Below, one piece after another: positions 6,687 through 13,184 of a stretch of DNA of 13,184 bases. Location of the stretch: assembly GCA_903928285.1 (NCBI GenBank), contig CAIYQH010000427.1, positions 1 through 13,184 on the forward strand, in the 5' to 3' direction. The DNA comes from an uncultured Bacteroidales bacterium. GTDB lineage: Bacteria; Bacteroidota; Bacteroidia; Bacteroidales; FEN-979. Below the pieces are notes generated by a model. That model worked only from the letters and a program-made list of their open reading frames with translations. It ran no database searches and had not been told where the DNA came from. The position numbers were made by a program, and so were the translations under genes. Positions within the stretch are counted from its first letter, which is position 1. Every line of letters starts with the position of its first letter.

Positions 6687-7466
6687 TTATTCGCCTATGA
6701 AAACAGGTTTACGTTTCTCATAGAAGGCTTTGATACCCTCCAGGTAGTCGTTGCTGGTGCCGGCGATCCGGCGCAGCATGTCGATATGTTCGAAGGTCTG
6801 GGGGGTCATCGGCAGGGCATTGCCTAAAATGTTGAGCTGCTCCTTGATCACCTGGATGCTCAGCGGGGAGTTGGCGATGATCTTGTTGGCCAGCCTGATG
6901 GTGAAGTTCTCCAGGTCGCCGGCGTCGACCAGGTGGTTGATGATCCCCAGGGCAAGGGCCTTTTCGGCGCTGATCGGTTCGGCTGTGAAAAACATCTCCT
7001 TCACGATATGGGATCCGATGATATCCTGGAACTGCAGGATACCCGAGGTGTTGTAAGGTACGCCGATCTTGGCAGGCGTGATGGCCAGGCAGGTGTCCCG
7101 GGTGCCGATCACCATGTCGCACACAAAAGCCACATTGCAGGCGCCTCCCCAGATGCTTCCCTCGGCCATGGCGATGACCGGAACCGGGATGCCCTGGATG
7201 GCACGGATCACCTTCTGCAGGGGGTTGTCATAAGCAAGCGGGTCGCTGCCGTCGCGCGGGAGTTCGTCGATAAAAAAGCCCGACGACCATACCTTCATCC
7301 CCTTGTTGGCGCGGATGATCACAACCCTGGCCTTTTCCTCCTTCAGTGATTTGAGCGCCTGCAGCAATTCCGTCAGCAGGTCGATACTCAGTGCGTTCTT
7401 TTTTGCGTCGTGATTCAGGGTGATCCACCCGATCTGATCCTTTAGTTCCTTTAATACCAGTGTCAT
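6687..7466 (-). CDS. scpB: Methylmalonyl-CoA decarboxylase-like crotonase-family enzyme
   Basis: Crotonase-fold enzyme predicted to decarboxylate methylmalonyl-CoA to propionyl-CoA, a step between succinate and propionate. The 259 residues match the family length and closely follow my recollection of E. coli YgfG/ScpB: FIDELPRDGSDPLAYDNPL (65-83), AEGSIWGGACN (101-111), KIGVPYNTSGI (133-143), HIVKEMFFTAEPISAEKALA (152-171), GIINHLV (173-179) and a closing FYEKRKPVFIGE. The oxyanion-hole glycine (Gly108) and the E. coli Tyr140 equivalent (Tyr138) are present. The residue matching E. coli His66 is Phe64. In the solved structure I recall His66 contributing its backbone amide to the oxyanion hole, so activity may survive. 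It is monocistronic, convergent with the flippase gene and divergent from parE. Another crotonase reaction (hydratase or hydrolase) remains possible. Confidence 0.82.
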   Translation of the reverse strand: MTLVLKELKDQIGWITLNHDAKKNALSIDLLTELLQALKSLKEEKARVVIIRANKGMKVWSSGFFIDELPRDGSDPLAYDNPLQKVIRAIQGIPVPVIAMAEGSIWGGACNVAFVCDMVIGTRDTCLAITPAKIGVPYNTSGILQFQDIIGSHIVKEMFFTAEPISAEKALALGIINHLVDAGDLENFTIRLANKIIANSPLSIQVIKEQLNILGNALPMTPQTFEHIDMLRRIAGTSNDYLEGIKAFYEKRKPVFIGE

Positions 7467-7498
7467 ATGATTATATCTGTTAACATTTTAGCAGTCTG

Positions 7499-7506
7499 CA
7501 AAGTAA
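7499..7506 (-). promoter_or_regulatory. Weak -7 element for the decarboxylase-like gene
   Basis: On the minus strand TTACTTTG matches TAnnTTTG at five of its six defined positions (T for A at the second). It would give a leader of about 27 bases before ATG 7466. Confidence 0.3.
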
Positions 7507-7522
7507 GTCATTTCCCGCGACC

Positions 7523-7531
7523 TGTGGATAA
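7523..7531 (-). promoter_or_regulatory. Exact DnaA box TTATCCACA
   Basis: The minus strand reads TTATCCACA (plus strand TGTGGATAA), a perfect match to the E. coli consensus DnaA box, and it sits in the only intergenic space between parE and the divergent decarboxylase-like gene. It is a single copy without a nearby cluster, so it is more likely a regulatory or titration site than an origin. About one exact match is expected per 130 kb on both strands, so chance is possible. Confidence 0.4.
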
Positions 7532-7581
7532 CTTAATTGTAATTTTTCAGGGAATCACACAGTGTTTACAGGCCTTTCCCC

Positions 7582-7589
7582 TATCTTTG
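7582..7589 (+). promoter_or_regulatory. Bacteroidota -7 element for parE
   Basis: TATCTTTG matches TAnnTTTG exactly, 22 bases before the parE ATG. Transcription would start near 7595 and leave a leader of about 17 bases, containing a purine-rich GGGGATGGGATA just upstream of the ATG that may act as a ribosome binding site. No convincing -33 box was found. Confidence 0.55.
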
Positions 7590-7611
7590 CCGGGTAACAG
7601 GGGATGGGATA

Positions 7612-9474
7612 ATGAGTAACGTGGAAACATATACAGAAGACAGCATCCGCTCGCTGGAGTGGAGTGAACATATTCGCCTGAGGCCAGGAATGTACATCGG
7701 AAAACTCGGCGACGGTTCTTCTCCCGACGACGGAATTTATGTGCTGATCAAGGAGATCCTTGACAACTCAATCGATGAATTCGTGATGAATTACGGGAAA
7801 ACCATCGAGGTCACCATCAAGGAGCAGCAGGTATGCGTGCGTGATTACGGGCGCGGAATTCCGCTCGGAAAGCTGGTAGAGTGCGTCTCCAAGATCAACA
7901 CCGGTGCCAAGTACGATTCCAAGGTCTTCAAAAAGGCTGTCGGGCTGAACGGGGTAGGTTCAAAAGCTGTCAATGCCCTCTCCTCCTTCTTCAAGGTACA
8001 GGCCATCCGCGAAGGCAGGACCCGCATCGTGGAATTCCACCGCGGCGATGTGGTGACCGATGAGCCTGAAAAACCTGTGGAGATGAGGTCGGGCACCATC
8101 ATCACCTTTATTCCCGACGAGGATATCTTTGGCAAATACCACTACATCCCCGAATATGTGCAGAAAATGTTGTGGAACTACGTTTTCCTCAACAACGGGC
8201 TGACCATCATCTTCAACGGCGAGCGGTTTCATGCCCAGAACGGCCTGCTCGACCTTTTAAACAGCTATATCGACACGCCGGTAATTTATCCCATCATCCA
8301 CCTGCGCGACGGCGATTTTGAATGCGCCTTCACCCACTGCGAAGTTTATGGCGAGGAGTATTATACCTTCGTCAACGGGCAGCATACCACGCAGGGGGGG
8401 ACCCACCAGGCCGCCTTCCGCGAAGCGCTGGTGAAGACCATCCGGGAATTCTACAAAAAAGATTTTGATACCAACGATATTAAGGCCTCCCTGATCGCCG
8501 CCCTCAGCATCAAGGTCCAGGATCCTGTGTTTGAATTGCAGACCAAGACCAAACTCGGATCGGTGCATGTCGAGCCCGACGGAATCACCATCCGGAATTA
8601 TGTCATGGATATTGTCAAAAAACAGCTTGACAATTTCCTGCATATGAACCCCGATACGGCCGAAGCCCTGCTGCGCAAGATCATGCAGAGCGAAAAGGAG
8701 CGGAAGGAGTGGGCCAACATAAAAAAAATTGCCAAGGAGAGCGTTAAAAAGGTAAGCCTGCACAACAAGAAACTGCGCGATTGCCGCATCCATTACAACA
8801 ATACCGACGACCGCCGTTACGAATCGACCATCTTCATCACCGAGGGTGATTCTGCCAGCGGTTCAATCACAAAGGCCAGGGATGTCAACACCCAGGCGGT
8901 TTTCAGCCTCAAGGGAAAGCCACTTAACTGCTTTGGCCTGAGCAAACGGGTGGTTTATGAAAACGAGGAGTTCAACCTCCTGCAGGCTGCCCTGAACCTG
9001 GAGGAGGGGCTCGAAAACCTTCGGTACAATTATGTAGTGGTGGCCACCGATGCCGATGTGGATGGCATGCACATCCGGCTGTTGCTGCTTACCTTTTTCC
9101 TGCAGTTTTATCCCGACCTGGTGCGCAACGGCCATCTCTACATCCTTCAAACCCCGCTGTTCAGGGTCCGCAACAAGCAGAAGACCTTTTACTGCTATTC
9201 ACAGCAGGAGAAGCTCACGGCCATGGAAAAATGCGGCGTAAATCCCGAGATCACCCGCTTTAAGGGACTTGGTGAAATCTCTCCCGATGAATTCAAATAT
9301 TTTATTGCCAAGGATATCCGTCTCGACCCGGTCATCCTGACCCGCGAGTCGGCCGTTCTGGATGTACTTACCTTTTATATGGGCAAGAACACCCTGGAGC
9401 GCCAGAATTTCATCATCGATAATCTCAGGGTGGAGGCCGACATCGTGGAGGAACCCGAGGCTGTGCCAGCCTAA
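7612..9474 (+). CDS. parE: DNA topoisomerase IV subunit B
   Basis: ATPase subunit of a type IIA topoisomerase, which with ParC decatenates and relaxes DNA. The 620 residues are complete. The GHKL ATPase domain shows EILDNSIDEF (48-57), DYGRGIP (78-84) and VGLNGVGSKAVNALS (110-124). The transducer domain has VNGQHTTQGGTH (254-265) and the ATP-sensing QTKTKLGS loop (310-317). The Toprim domain has EGDSASG (411-417) and TDADVDGMHI (479-488) with metal-binding Glu411, Asp482 and Asp484, followed by RFKGLGE (549-555). The short C-terminus without a GyrB-type insertion and the overall sequence fit Bacteroidota ParE rather than GyrB. ATG 7612 follows a clear -7 element. parC, often directly downstream in this phylum, is absent here: the next gene is on the opposite strand and overlaps the parE stop by 4 bases. 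Confidence 0.93.
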   Translation: MSNVETYTEDSIRSLEWSEHIRLRPGMYIGKLGDGSSPDDGIYVLIKEILDNSIDEFVMNYGKTIEVTIKEQQVCVRDYGRGIPLGKLVECVSKINTGAKYDSKVFKKAVGLNGVGSKAVNALSSFFKVQAIREGRTRIVEFHRGDVVTDEPEKPVEMRSGTIITFIPDEDIFGKYHYIPEYVQKMLWNYVFLNNGLTIIFNGERFHAQNGLLDLLNSYIDTPVIYPIIHLRDGDFECAFTHCEVYGEEYYTFVNGQHTTQGGTHQAAFREALVKTIREFYKKDFDTNDIKASLIAALSIKVQDPVFELQTKTKLGSVHVEPDGITIRNYVMDIVKKQLDNFLHMNPDTAEALLRKIMQSEKERKEWANIKKIAKESVKKVSLHNKKLRDCRIHYNNTDDRRYESTIFITEGDSASGSITKARDVNTQAVFSLKGKPLNCFGLSKRVVYENEEFNLLQAALNLEEGLENLRYNYVVVATDADVDGMHIRLLLLTFFLQFYPDLVRNGHLYILQTPLFRVRNKQKTFYCYSQQEKLTAMEKCGVNPEITRFKGLGEISPDEFKYFIAKDIRLDPVILTRESAVLDVLTFYMGKNTLERQNFIIDNLRVEADIVEEPEAVPA

Positions 9475-10049
9475 TCGCGTCGTTTCAGCGGCCAGAGTGT
9501 GGAGGAAAACTTCATATTCGTTTCGCGGCGTTTGATCAGGTCCTGTAATTCAAAGAGCATGTCGGTGTTGACCTGTTCGGCCATCGGCACAACCCATTTC
9601 TTGGTATCGGCGATCATATTCCTGATGTATTCCTTGTCAAAGATATCGGGATGGAGATCGGTGAGGTTGCTGATACGGTCGGCGCATTTGAGTACTTTGG
9701 CCAGGGTAGAACCCTGTGTCAATATCCTTTTAAGAAACTCTTCCTTCGATTCGGGTTTCTGCCGCGAAACCTCAAGTACCAGGGCAAGCACGGCAGGTCC
9801 GTTATGGTCGATTCCCCTGATTTCCTCATGAGTGGTATTTTTTACATCTTCGATTAAATCATGAATGACCGATGCCTTCAACAGAACAGGATCGGTATAA
9901 TGATAATCGATCAGGATCGCAAAGGTCGCAAAGGCATGGCGAAACTGGTTCCCGCCAACATACCTTTTTACGCCACGCAGCGCAGTAGCCTTTTGCAGAT
10001 AGGGTGCAATGACCATGTTGGCCAGCAGGTCTTTCTCAAAGTTTTCCAT
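9471..10049 (-). CDS. Single-domain RelA/SpoT-like HD phosphohydrolase (MESH1-like)
   Basis: Small cytoplasmic metal-dependent phosphohydrolase of the RelA/SpoT hydrolase group, without synthetase, TGS or ACT domains. The 192 residues contain the expected HD pattern: His38 in FRHAFATFAI, His63-Asp64 with Glu67-Asp68 in SVIHDLIEDV (60-69), and KVLKCADRISNLTDL (118-132) with Asp124 and Asn128, equivalent to the conserved K-ADR--NL motif. Length and layout resemble animal MESH1, which hydrolyses ppGpp and was reported to remove the 2'-phosphate of NADPH. The start lies 14 bases inside the end of the upstream NAD(P)HX repair gene, so the two are very likely co-transcribed and co-translated. Substrate could be (p)ppGpp, NADPH or another nucleotide; the sequence does not decide. 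The stop overlaps the convergent parE stop by 4 bases. Confidence 0.82.
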   Translation of the reverse strand: MENFEKDLLANMVIAPYLQKATALRGVKRYVGGNQFRHAFATFAILIDYHYTDPVLLKASVIHDLIEDVKNTTHEEIRGIDHNGPAVLALVLEVSRQKPESKEEFLKRILTQGSTLAKVLKCADRISNLTDLHPDIFDKEYIRNMIADTKKWVVPMAEQVNTDMLFELQDLIKRRETNMKFSSTLWPLKRRD

Positions 10050-11565
10050 ATAATGATTGAAATGAAGTTCCCAGGTTATCGGTGATGTCGTTGGCTACAA
10101 GTGCCTCAAATCCTTTGGCGGAGGCGGCGATATCGCCCGCCAGTCCATGTAAATATACCCCGAGCAGGCAGCTTTCCAGCGAAGAATAACCCTGGGCCAT
10201 AAGCCCTGCAATGATCCCTGTAAGCACGTCGCCGCTGCCGCCCGTGGCCATTCCCGGGTTGCCGGTGGTGTTGAAGAAGCAGCGGCCGTCGGGGGTGGTA
10301 ATGGCGGTATGGGCGCCCTTTAACACGACATAACACCCGAATTTATAGGAAAAATCGCGCTGACGCTGGTTCCTGTCAAAATCGTCGCTGCTTTTACCCG
10401 CCAGCCGTTCAAATTCTTTGGGATGGGGCGTGAAAATGGAATTTTTCGGGATAAACCCGAGCCAAGTCCGGTTAACCGCTATCAGGTTGATGGCATCCGC
10501 ATCAAAGATCAGCGGGAGAGGCGACTCCTGTATAAGGATCTTCAGCGCCTGAGCAGTCGTTTCGGATGTGCCTATCCCGGGACCGGTGGCGATGGAGCTG
10601 TAGCTTCCCAGGGGCGGCACTTTTGTAAAAAAATCAGGATCGTCGTCAATCACCAGCATAGCTTCAGTAACGGCTGTTTGTAAAATACCCGTCCCCGACC
10701 TGGGAACACATACGGTTACCAACCCGGGTCCCGAGCGCAGGCACGACCGCGCGGCCAGAACGGCGGCCCCCATCTTCCCGGTTGCGCCGCAGATCAGCAG
10801 GGCATGTCCGAAGGTGCCTTTGTGGGCATACCTGTTTCGCTTTTTAAGAAGGGGCATTACATCACCCTTCTCCAGCATGAAGTTTCTCACTGCCGCCGAC
10901 GCTATAAAATCAGGCATCAGTCCGATATCCAACAGTTGCCAGTCGCCGGCAAAGGGATCATTTTCGGGAAAGAAAAAGGCCAGTTTGGGTGGTGCAAAGG
11001 TGAGGGTATAGTCAGCCCGGATCACCGCTTTGTTATTCCCATGGAGGGTCGTGGTGTCGCAAAACAGGCCGGAGGGAACATCAATGGCCACCACCAGCGC
11101 GCCGCTTGCGTTGATATGACCGATCACATCTGCCGGCAGTCCCTCAACTGGCCTTGTCAGGCCGCTGCCAAACAGGGCGTCGAGGATAACATCAGCCTCT
11201 GATACCACAGGTAAAACTTCATCATGCTCCGCCAGGGTGCAGCTACACATGGATGAACCAGCAGATTCCTGCAAACGATGAAAATTGATCCGGCAACTTG
11301 CCGACATCTTTTCGGGGCTGGCAAAAACAAACACCTCCACCCTGTATCCCGCCCCTGCCATCATCCTGGCAATGGCCAGCCCGTCGCCGCCATTGTTGCC
11401 CGAACCGCAAAATACGAGGATCCTCCGGTTCAGGGCGATGTTGGATCGCAGCCATTCAAAACAGCGGCCAGCAGCCCGTTCCATGAGGTCGATATCGGCG
11501 ACAGGTTCGTGTTTGATGGTATAGGCATCGGCTTCCCGTATGAGGGATGCAGGTAAGATCTTCAT
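10036..11565 (-). CDS. nnr: Bifunctional NAD(P)HX epimerase / ADP-dependent NAD(P)HX dehydratase
   Basis: Repairs NADH and NADPH that have become hydrated. The N-terminal YjeF_N domain epimerises R-NAD(P)HX to the S form, and the C-terminal ribokinase-fold domain dehydrates S-NAD(P)HX with ADP or ATP. The 509 residues are full length for the fused form. The epimerase domain (about 1-215) has SLIREADAYTI (7-17), FCGSGNNGGDGLAIARMM (52-69), DALFGSGLTRPV (129-140) and AIDVPSGL (160-167). The dehydratase domain has AHKGTFGHALLICGA (247-261), GPGIG (328-332), FDADAIN (354-360), TPHPKEFERL (379-388), VVLKGAHTAI (413-422) and GMATGGSGDVLTGIIAG (438-454) with catalytic Asp446. I preferred ATG 11565 over an in-frame ATG at 11613, because MKILPASLIREAD is where the family homology begins and a probable promoter element lies between the two. 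The end overlaps the HD hydrolase gene by 14 bases. Confidence 0.94.
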   Translation of the reverse strand: MKILPASLIREADAYTIKHEPVADIDLMERAAGRCFEWLRSNIALNRRILVFCGSGNNGGDGLAIARMMAGAGYRVEVFVFASPEKMSASCRINFHRLQESAGSSMCSCTLAEHDEVLPVVSEADVILDALFGSGLTRPVEGLPADVIGHINASGALVVAIDVPSGLFCDTTTLHGNNKAVIRADYTLTFAPPKLAFFFPENDPFAGDWQLLDIGLMPDFIASAAVRNFMLEKGDVMPLLKKRNRYAHKGTFGHALLICGATGKMGAAVLAARSCLRSGPGLVTVCVPRSGTGILQTAVTEAMLVIDDDPDFFTKVPPLGSYSSIATGPGIGTSETTAQALKILIQESPLPLIFDADAINLIAVNRTWLGFIPKNSIFTPHPKEFERLAGKSSDDFDRNQRQRDFSYKFGCYVVLKGAHTAITTPDGRCFFNTTGNPGMATGGSGDVLTGIIAGLMAQGYSSLESCLLGVYLHGLAGDIAASAKGFEALVANDITDNLGTSFQSLYGKL

Positions 11566-11583
11566 AATCTTCGAACAAAAAGG

Positions 11584-11591
11584 TAAAGGTA
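11584..11591 (-). promoter_or_regulatory. Possible -7 element for nnr
   Basis: On the minus strand TACCTTTA differs from TAnnTTTG only in its last base and ends 18 bases before the nnr ATG. It lies just downstream of a probable terminator, consistent with a fresh transcription unit. Confidence 0.35.
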
Positions 11592-11633
11592 CGTGAATTA
11601 ACCAGAATTGCAAAACCGGTGTTCCGCCCTGTT

Positions 11634-11664
11634 AAAAAGGCCACTCCCTCAGGGACTGACTGGC
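11634..11664 (-). terminator. Probable intrinsic terminator after the DUF2279 gene
   Basis: Reading the minus strand, an imperfect hairpin is followed by TTTTT (plus-strand A run 11634-11638). The outer GCCA/TGGC pairs and the inner TCCC/GGGA pairs close a three-base TGA loop, with unpaired bases between the two stems. It begins 34 bases after the DUF2279 stop and precedes the nnr promoter. The stem is interrupted, so strength is uncertain. Confidence 0.4.
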
Positions 11665-11697
11665 AGCCACAAGGGGAAGATCGTTGTACTTTTGAAG

Positions 11698-12642
11698 TCA
11701 GTAATAAACCGGATGAAATTTGAATTGCCCGAGGGTATTGTATTCCAGGGCAGGGGCGGGGATCTTGATAAAGCCGAGGACACTGAAAATTCCCTTCAGC
11801 AGCTTTGACTTTGTCGGAATCCGGCTCAGATCCACGTCGGCTGAAAGGAAGAATTTGCGGTACCTTTGAAATTCAGGGATGGGAGTCCCGTTGTTTGAGA
11901 CGCTGTTGCTGAAGGCGCCTGTCATCCCTTCGGCACCATAGCCCACCGCTATATTCAGCCATTTCGGGAATTTGGTACCCTTGTGAAGGAAGGAGGAGAT
12001 GTTCCCCGAAAGCCAGTAGGAGTGGCCGTTATAGTCCTTGATCATATGCTGGATCAGGTTGTCGCCCAGCAGGTCGGGACGGTACTGGGCATACTGGGTC
12101 TGGTGGAAGGAATATTTCAGGATGAACCGCTGTTCATGCCATGCAAGCTGCTGCCCGATAAATGCGGCACAGCCAAGGGTGTTGGCGGTAAAGTCGCCCA
12201 CTGAAAAACCCCATTCCGACGAAAATCCGTCGAGGATCTCGATGTTGAGCATGTAGGCAAAGCCAAGCAGCCCGCCGTACCAGGTTGCAGCTTTTTCATT
12301 GACGCCGGCCCATCGGTATGAGGAATATCCAATGCTGGTGATATAATAGGCGGTAATCGCATGTCCGCATTTGTCGACCTGCATCCATTCGCCGTTATCA
12401 TTAAAAAAGTGGAACCCCGATTGGGGATAATCTTTATACCAGGCAAAGTAGAGGCCCGAAAGCGATGCCACATACAATGTCCCTTCAGCCACAATAATAC
12501 CTGTAAGCCTCCCTTTGTGCACGACTGCGGTATCGGGGCTGACCTGGACAGCTGTTTGAGCAGCAGTCACTCCTGGCCGGCAAAGGCAGACAGGGAACAA
12601 AAGAACGATCAGCCAGGCTGCGGCGAGGGGAGGGATTTTCAT
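11698..12642 (-). CDS. DUF2279 family exported protein
   Basis: Uncharacterised protein, predicted exported to the periplasm or an envelope membrane. The 314 residues start with a signal peptide: Lys2, a hydrophobic run (6-21), then a likely cleavage after VTA near residue 27. Although the family is often labelled lipoprotein, I see no proper lipobox; the cysteines at 19 and 21 lie in PVCLCR, so signal peptidase I cleavage fits better. DUF2279 features, recalled from the family, are HFFNDNGEWMQVDKCGHAIT (78-97), NIEILDGFSSEWGFSVGDFT (133-152), AANTLG-like NTLGCAAF just after, KYSFHQTQYAQYRPDLLGDN (176-195) and MIKDYNGHSYWLSGN (200-214). The conserved aromatic and acidic residues suggest a membrane-embedded or barrel-like fold. 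Its ATG overlaps the stop of mltG (12639-12642), so it is probably translated together with that cell-wall enzyme. Function unknown. Confidence 0.85.
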   Translation of the reverse strand: MKIPPLAAAWLIVLLFPVCLCRPGVTAAQTAVQVSPDTAVVHKGRLTGIIVAEGTLYVASLSGLYFAWYKDYPQSGFHFFNDNGEWMQVDKCGHAITAYYITSIGYSSYRWAGVNEKAATWYGGLLGFAYMLNIEILDGFSSEWGFSVGDFTANTLGCAAFIGQQLAWHEQRFILKYSFHQTQYAQYRPDLLGDNLIQHMIKDYNGHSYWLSGNISSFLHKGTKFPKWLNIAVGYGAEGMTGAFSNSVSNNGTPIPEFQRYRKFFLSADVDLSRIPTKSKLLKGIFSVLGFIKIPAPALEYNTLGQFKFHPVYY

Positions 12643-13184
12643 TTTATCTTCATCTTATCCAGGGCCTTCTGATACCGTTTGGCATTCCGGTTGTGCTCAT
12701 CCAGCGTAGTGGCAAAATTATGCGATCCGGAGAGATCCTCCTTTGCGCAAAAATAGAGATAGGAATGGCTGGGTGCGTGAAGTACCGCATCAACCGAGGC
12801 GACCGAGGGTAGACAGATAGGCCCGGGAGGCAGACCGGTGTGCAGGTAGGTGTTATAGAGCGATTTTAACTGCGTGTGAACCTTCAGCACCCGCCGGATG
12901 GTGACATCATTCCAGGCATAGATGACCGTGGGGTCGGCCTGCAGCGGGATTTTCAGTTTCAGCCGGTTGATGTAAACCCCTGCAATGACGGGCTTTTCAT
13001 CGTTTTTATTGCTCTCCTTTTCAACGATCGAAGCCATGGTGACAACCTGGGCGATGGTCATCCGAAGCGAATCGGCCTTATGTCTCCGGCGGGCTGTCCA
13101 GAATCGTTTAAACTCATTGTCCATGCGGGTGAGCAGTTGATCTCCGGAGGTATTCCAGAGAAATTCATAGGTATTTGGAACAAA
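12639..13184 (-). CDS. mltG: Endolytic murein transglycosylase MltG, 5' part outside the window
   Basis: Inner-membrane lytic transglycosylase that cuts nascent peptidoglycan glycan strands and is thought to set their length. The window holds the C-terminal 181 codons; the reading frame stays open to the right edge, so the N-terminal membrane anchor and LysM-like region lie outside. Visible family motifs, numbered from the first codon in the window, are FVPNTYEFLWNTS (1-13), the catalytic-glutamate segment ASIVEKES (51-58), AGVYINRL (68-75), LQADPTVIYAW (81-91), YNTYLHTGLPPGPICLPS (110-127) and a C-terminal HNFATTLDEHNRN stretch (155-167) that the family shares. The stop overlaps the DUF2279 start (ATGA), so the two genes form an operon that ends at the terminator near 11634. 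Confidence 0.95.
   Translation of the reverse strand, partial: FVPNTYEFLWNTSGDQLLTRMDNEFKRFWTARRRHKADSLRMTIAQVVTMASIVEKESNKNDEKPVIAGVYINRLKLKIPLQADPTVIYAWNDVTIRRVLKVHTQLKSLYNTYLHTGLPPGPICLPSVASVDAVLHAPSHSYLYFCAKEDLSGSHNFATTLDEHNRNAKRYQKALDKMKIK

Noticed and set aside
6655..6690. GC-rich self-complementary bases (GCGCAGCGCG) between the flippase and the convergent gene as a terminator
   Set aside because: The stem is very short and no T run follows on either strand.
7272..7277. Run of six A (T on the coding strand) in the decarboxylase-like gene as a possible frameshift
   Set aside because: The frame matches the family continuously on both sides, so the run simply encodes Phe64-Phe65.
11566..11613. 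16-codon N-terminal extension of nnr
   Set aside because: Family similarity begins at MKILPASLIREAD and a probable promoter element overlaps the extension.
1..13184. tRNA genes, CRISPR arrays, insertion sequences, integrase or attachment sites
   Set aside because: None was recognised by eye on either strand; nearly all of the window is accounted for by coding sequence.

Overview
The window looks like chromosomal DNA of a Bacteroidota bacterium, probably an environmental Bacteroidales-type lineage. Four starts have the TAnnTTTG -7 promoter element of that phylum upstream, ribosome binding sites are poor, and several proteins (a DUF2279 protein, a standalone NadR-type kinase, a Bacteroidota-style ParE, MltG) are of kinds common there. 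This placement is inferred from motifs and recalled family features, not from a search. No RNA gene, CRISPR array, insertion sequence or integrase was seen.

Layout, left to right. (1) 1-1167, minus: 5' part of a Kef/Nha-type cation:proton antiporter gene that runs off the left edge. (2) 1168-1277: divergent regulatory region with two opposed TAnnTTTG elements and a GGTTGCAACC palindrome. (3) 1278-2392, plus: pnuC plus a NadR-type ribosylnicotinamide kinase, overlapping by ATGA, forming a nicotinamide riboside uptake-and-trap pair. (4) 2437-6676, plus: compact three-gene glycan cluster made of a GT4 glycosyltransferase, a two-domain protein (formyltransferase fold fused to a GINT1-N-like beta-propeller) and a Wzx/MATE-type flippase. 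(5) 6687-7466, minus: a crotonase-fold enzyme closely resembling E. coli methylmalonyl-CoA decarboxylase. (6) 7467-7611: divergent promoter region with an exact DnaA box. (7) 7612-9474, plus: topoisomerase IV subunit B with no subunit A next to it. (8) 9471-13184, minus: mltG (5' end missing) and a DUF2279 protein, overlapping by ATGA and followed by a probable terminator; then a bifunctional NAD(P)HX epimerase/dehydratase whose end overlaps a single-domain RelA/SpoT-like HD hydrolase.

How the genes may work together. NAD metabolism recurs: riboside salvage on the left, repair of hydrated NAD(P)H on the right. The small HD enzyme overlapping the repair gene belongs to the broader RelA/SpoT-HD/MESH1 group, whose animal member hydrolyses ppGpp and also dephosphorylates NADPH, so a nucleotide-repair role is worth testing. 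The glycan cluster is the best candidate for undescribed chemistry. Its central protein joins a formyltransferase-like domain with an altered active-site motif to a domain resembling the N-terminal part of plant glucosamine inositolphosphorylceramide transferase, and it sits directly before a lipid-linked glycan flippase. The remaining genes look like ordinary housekeeping functions.
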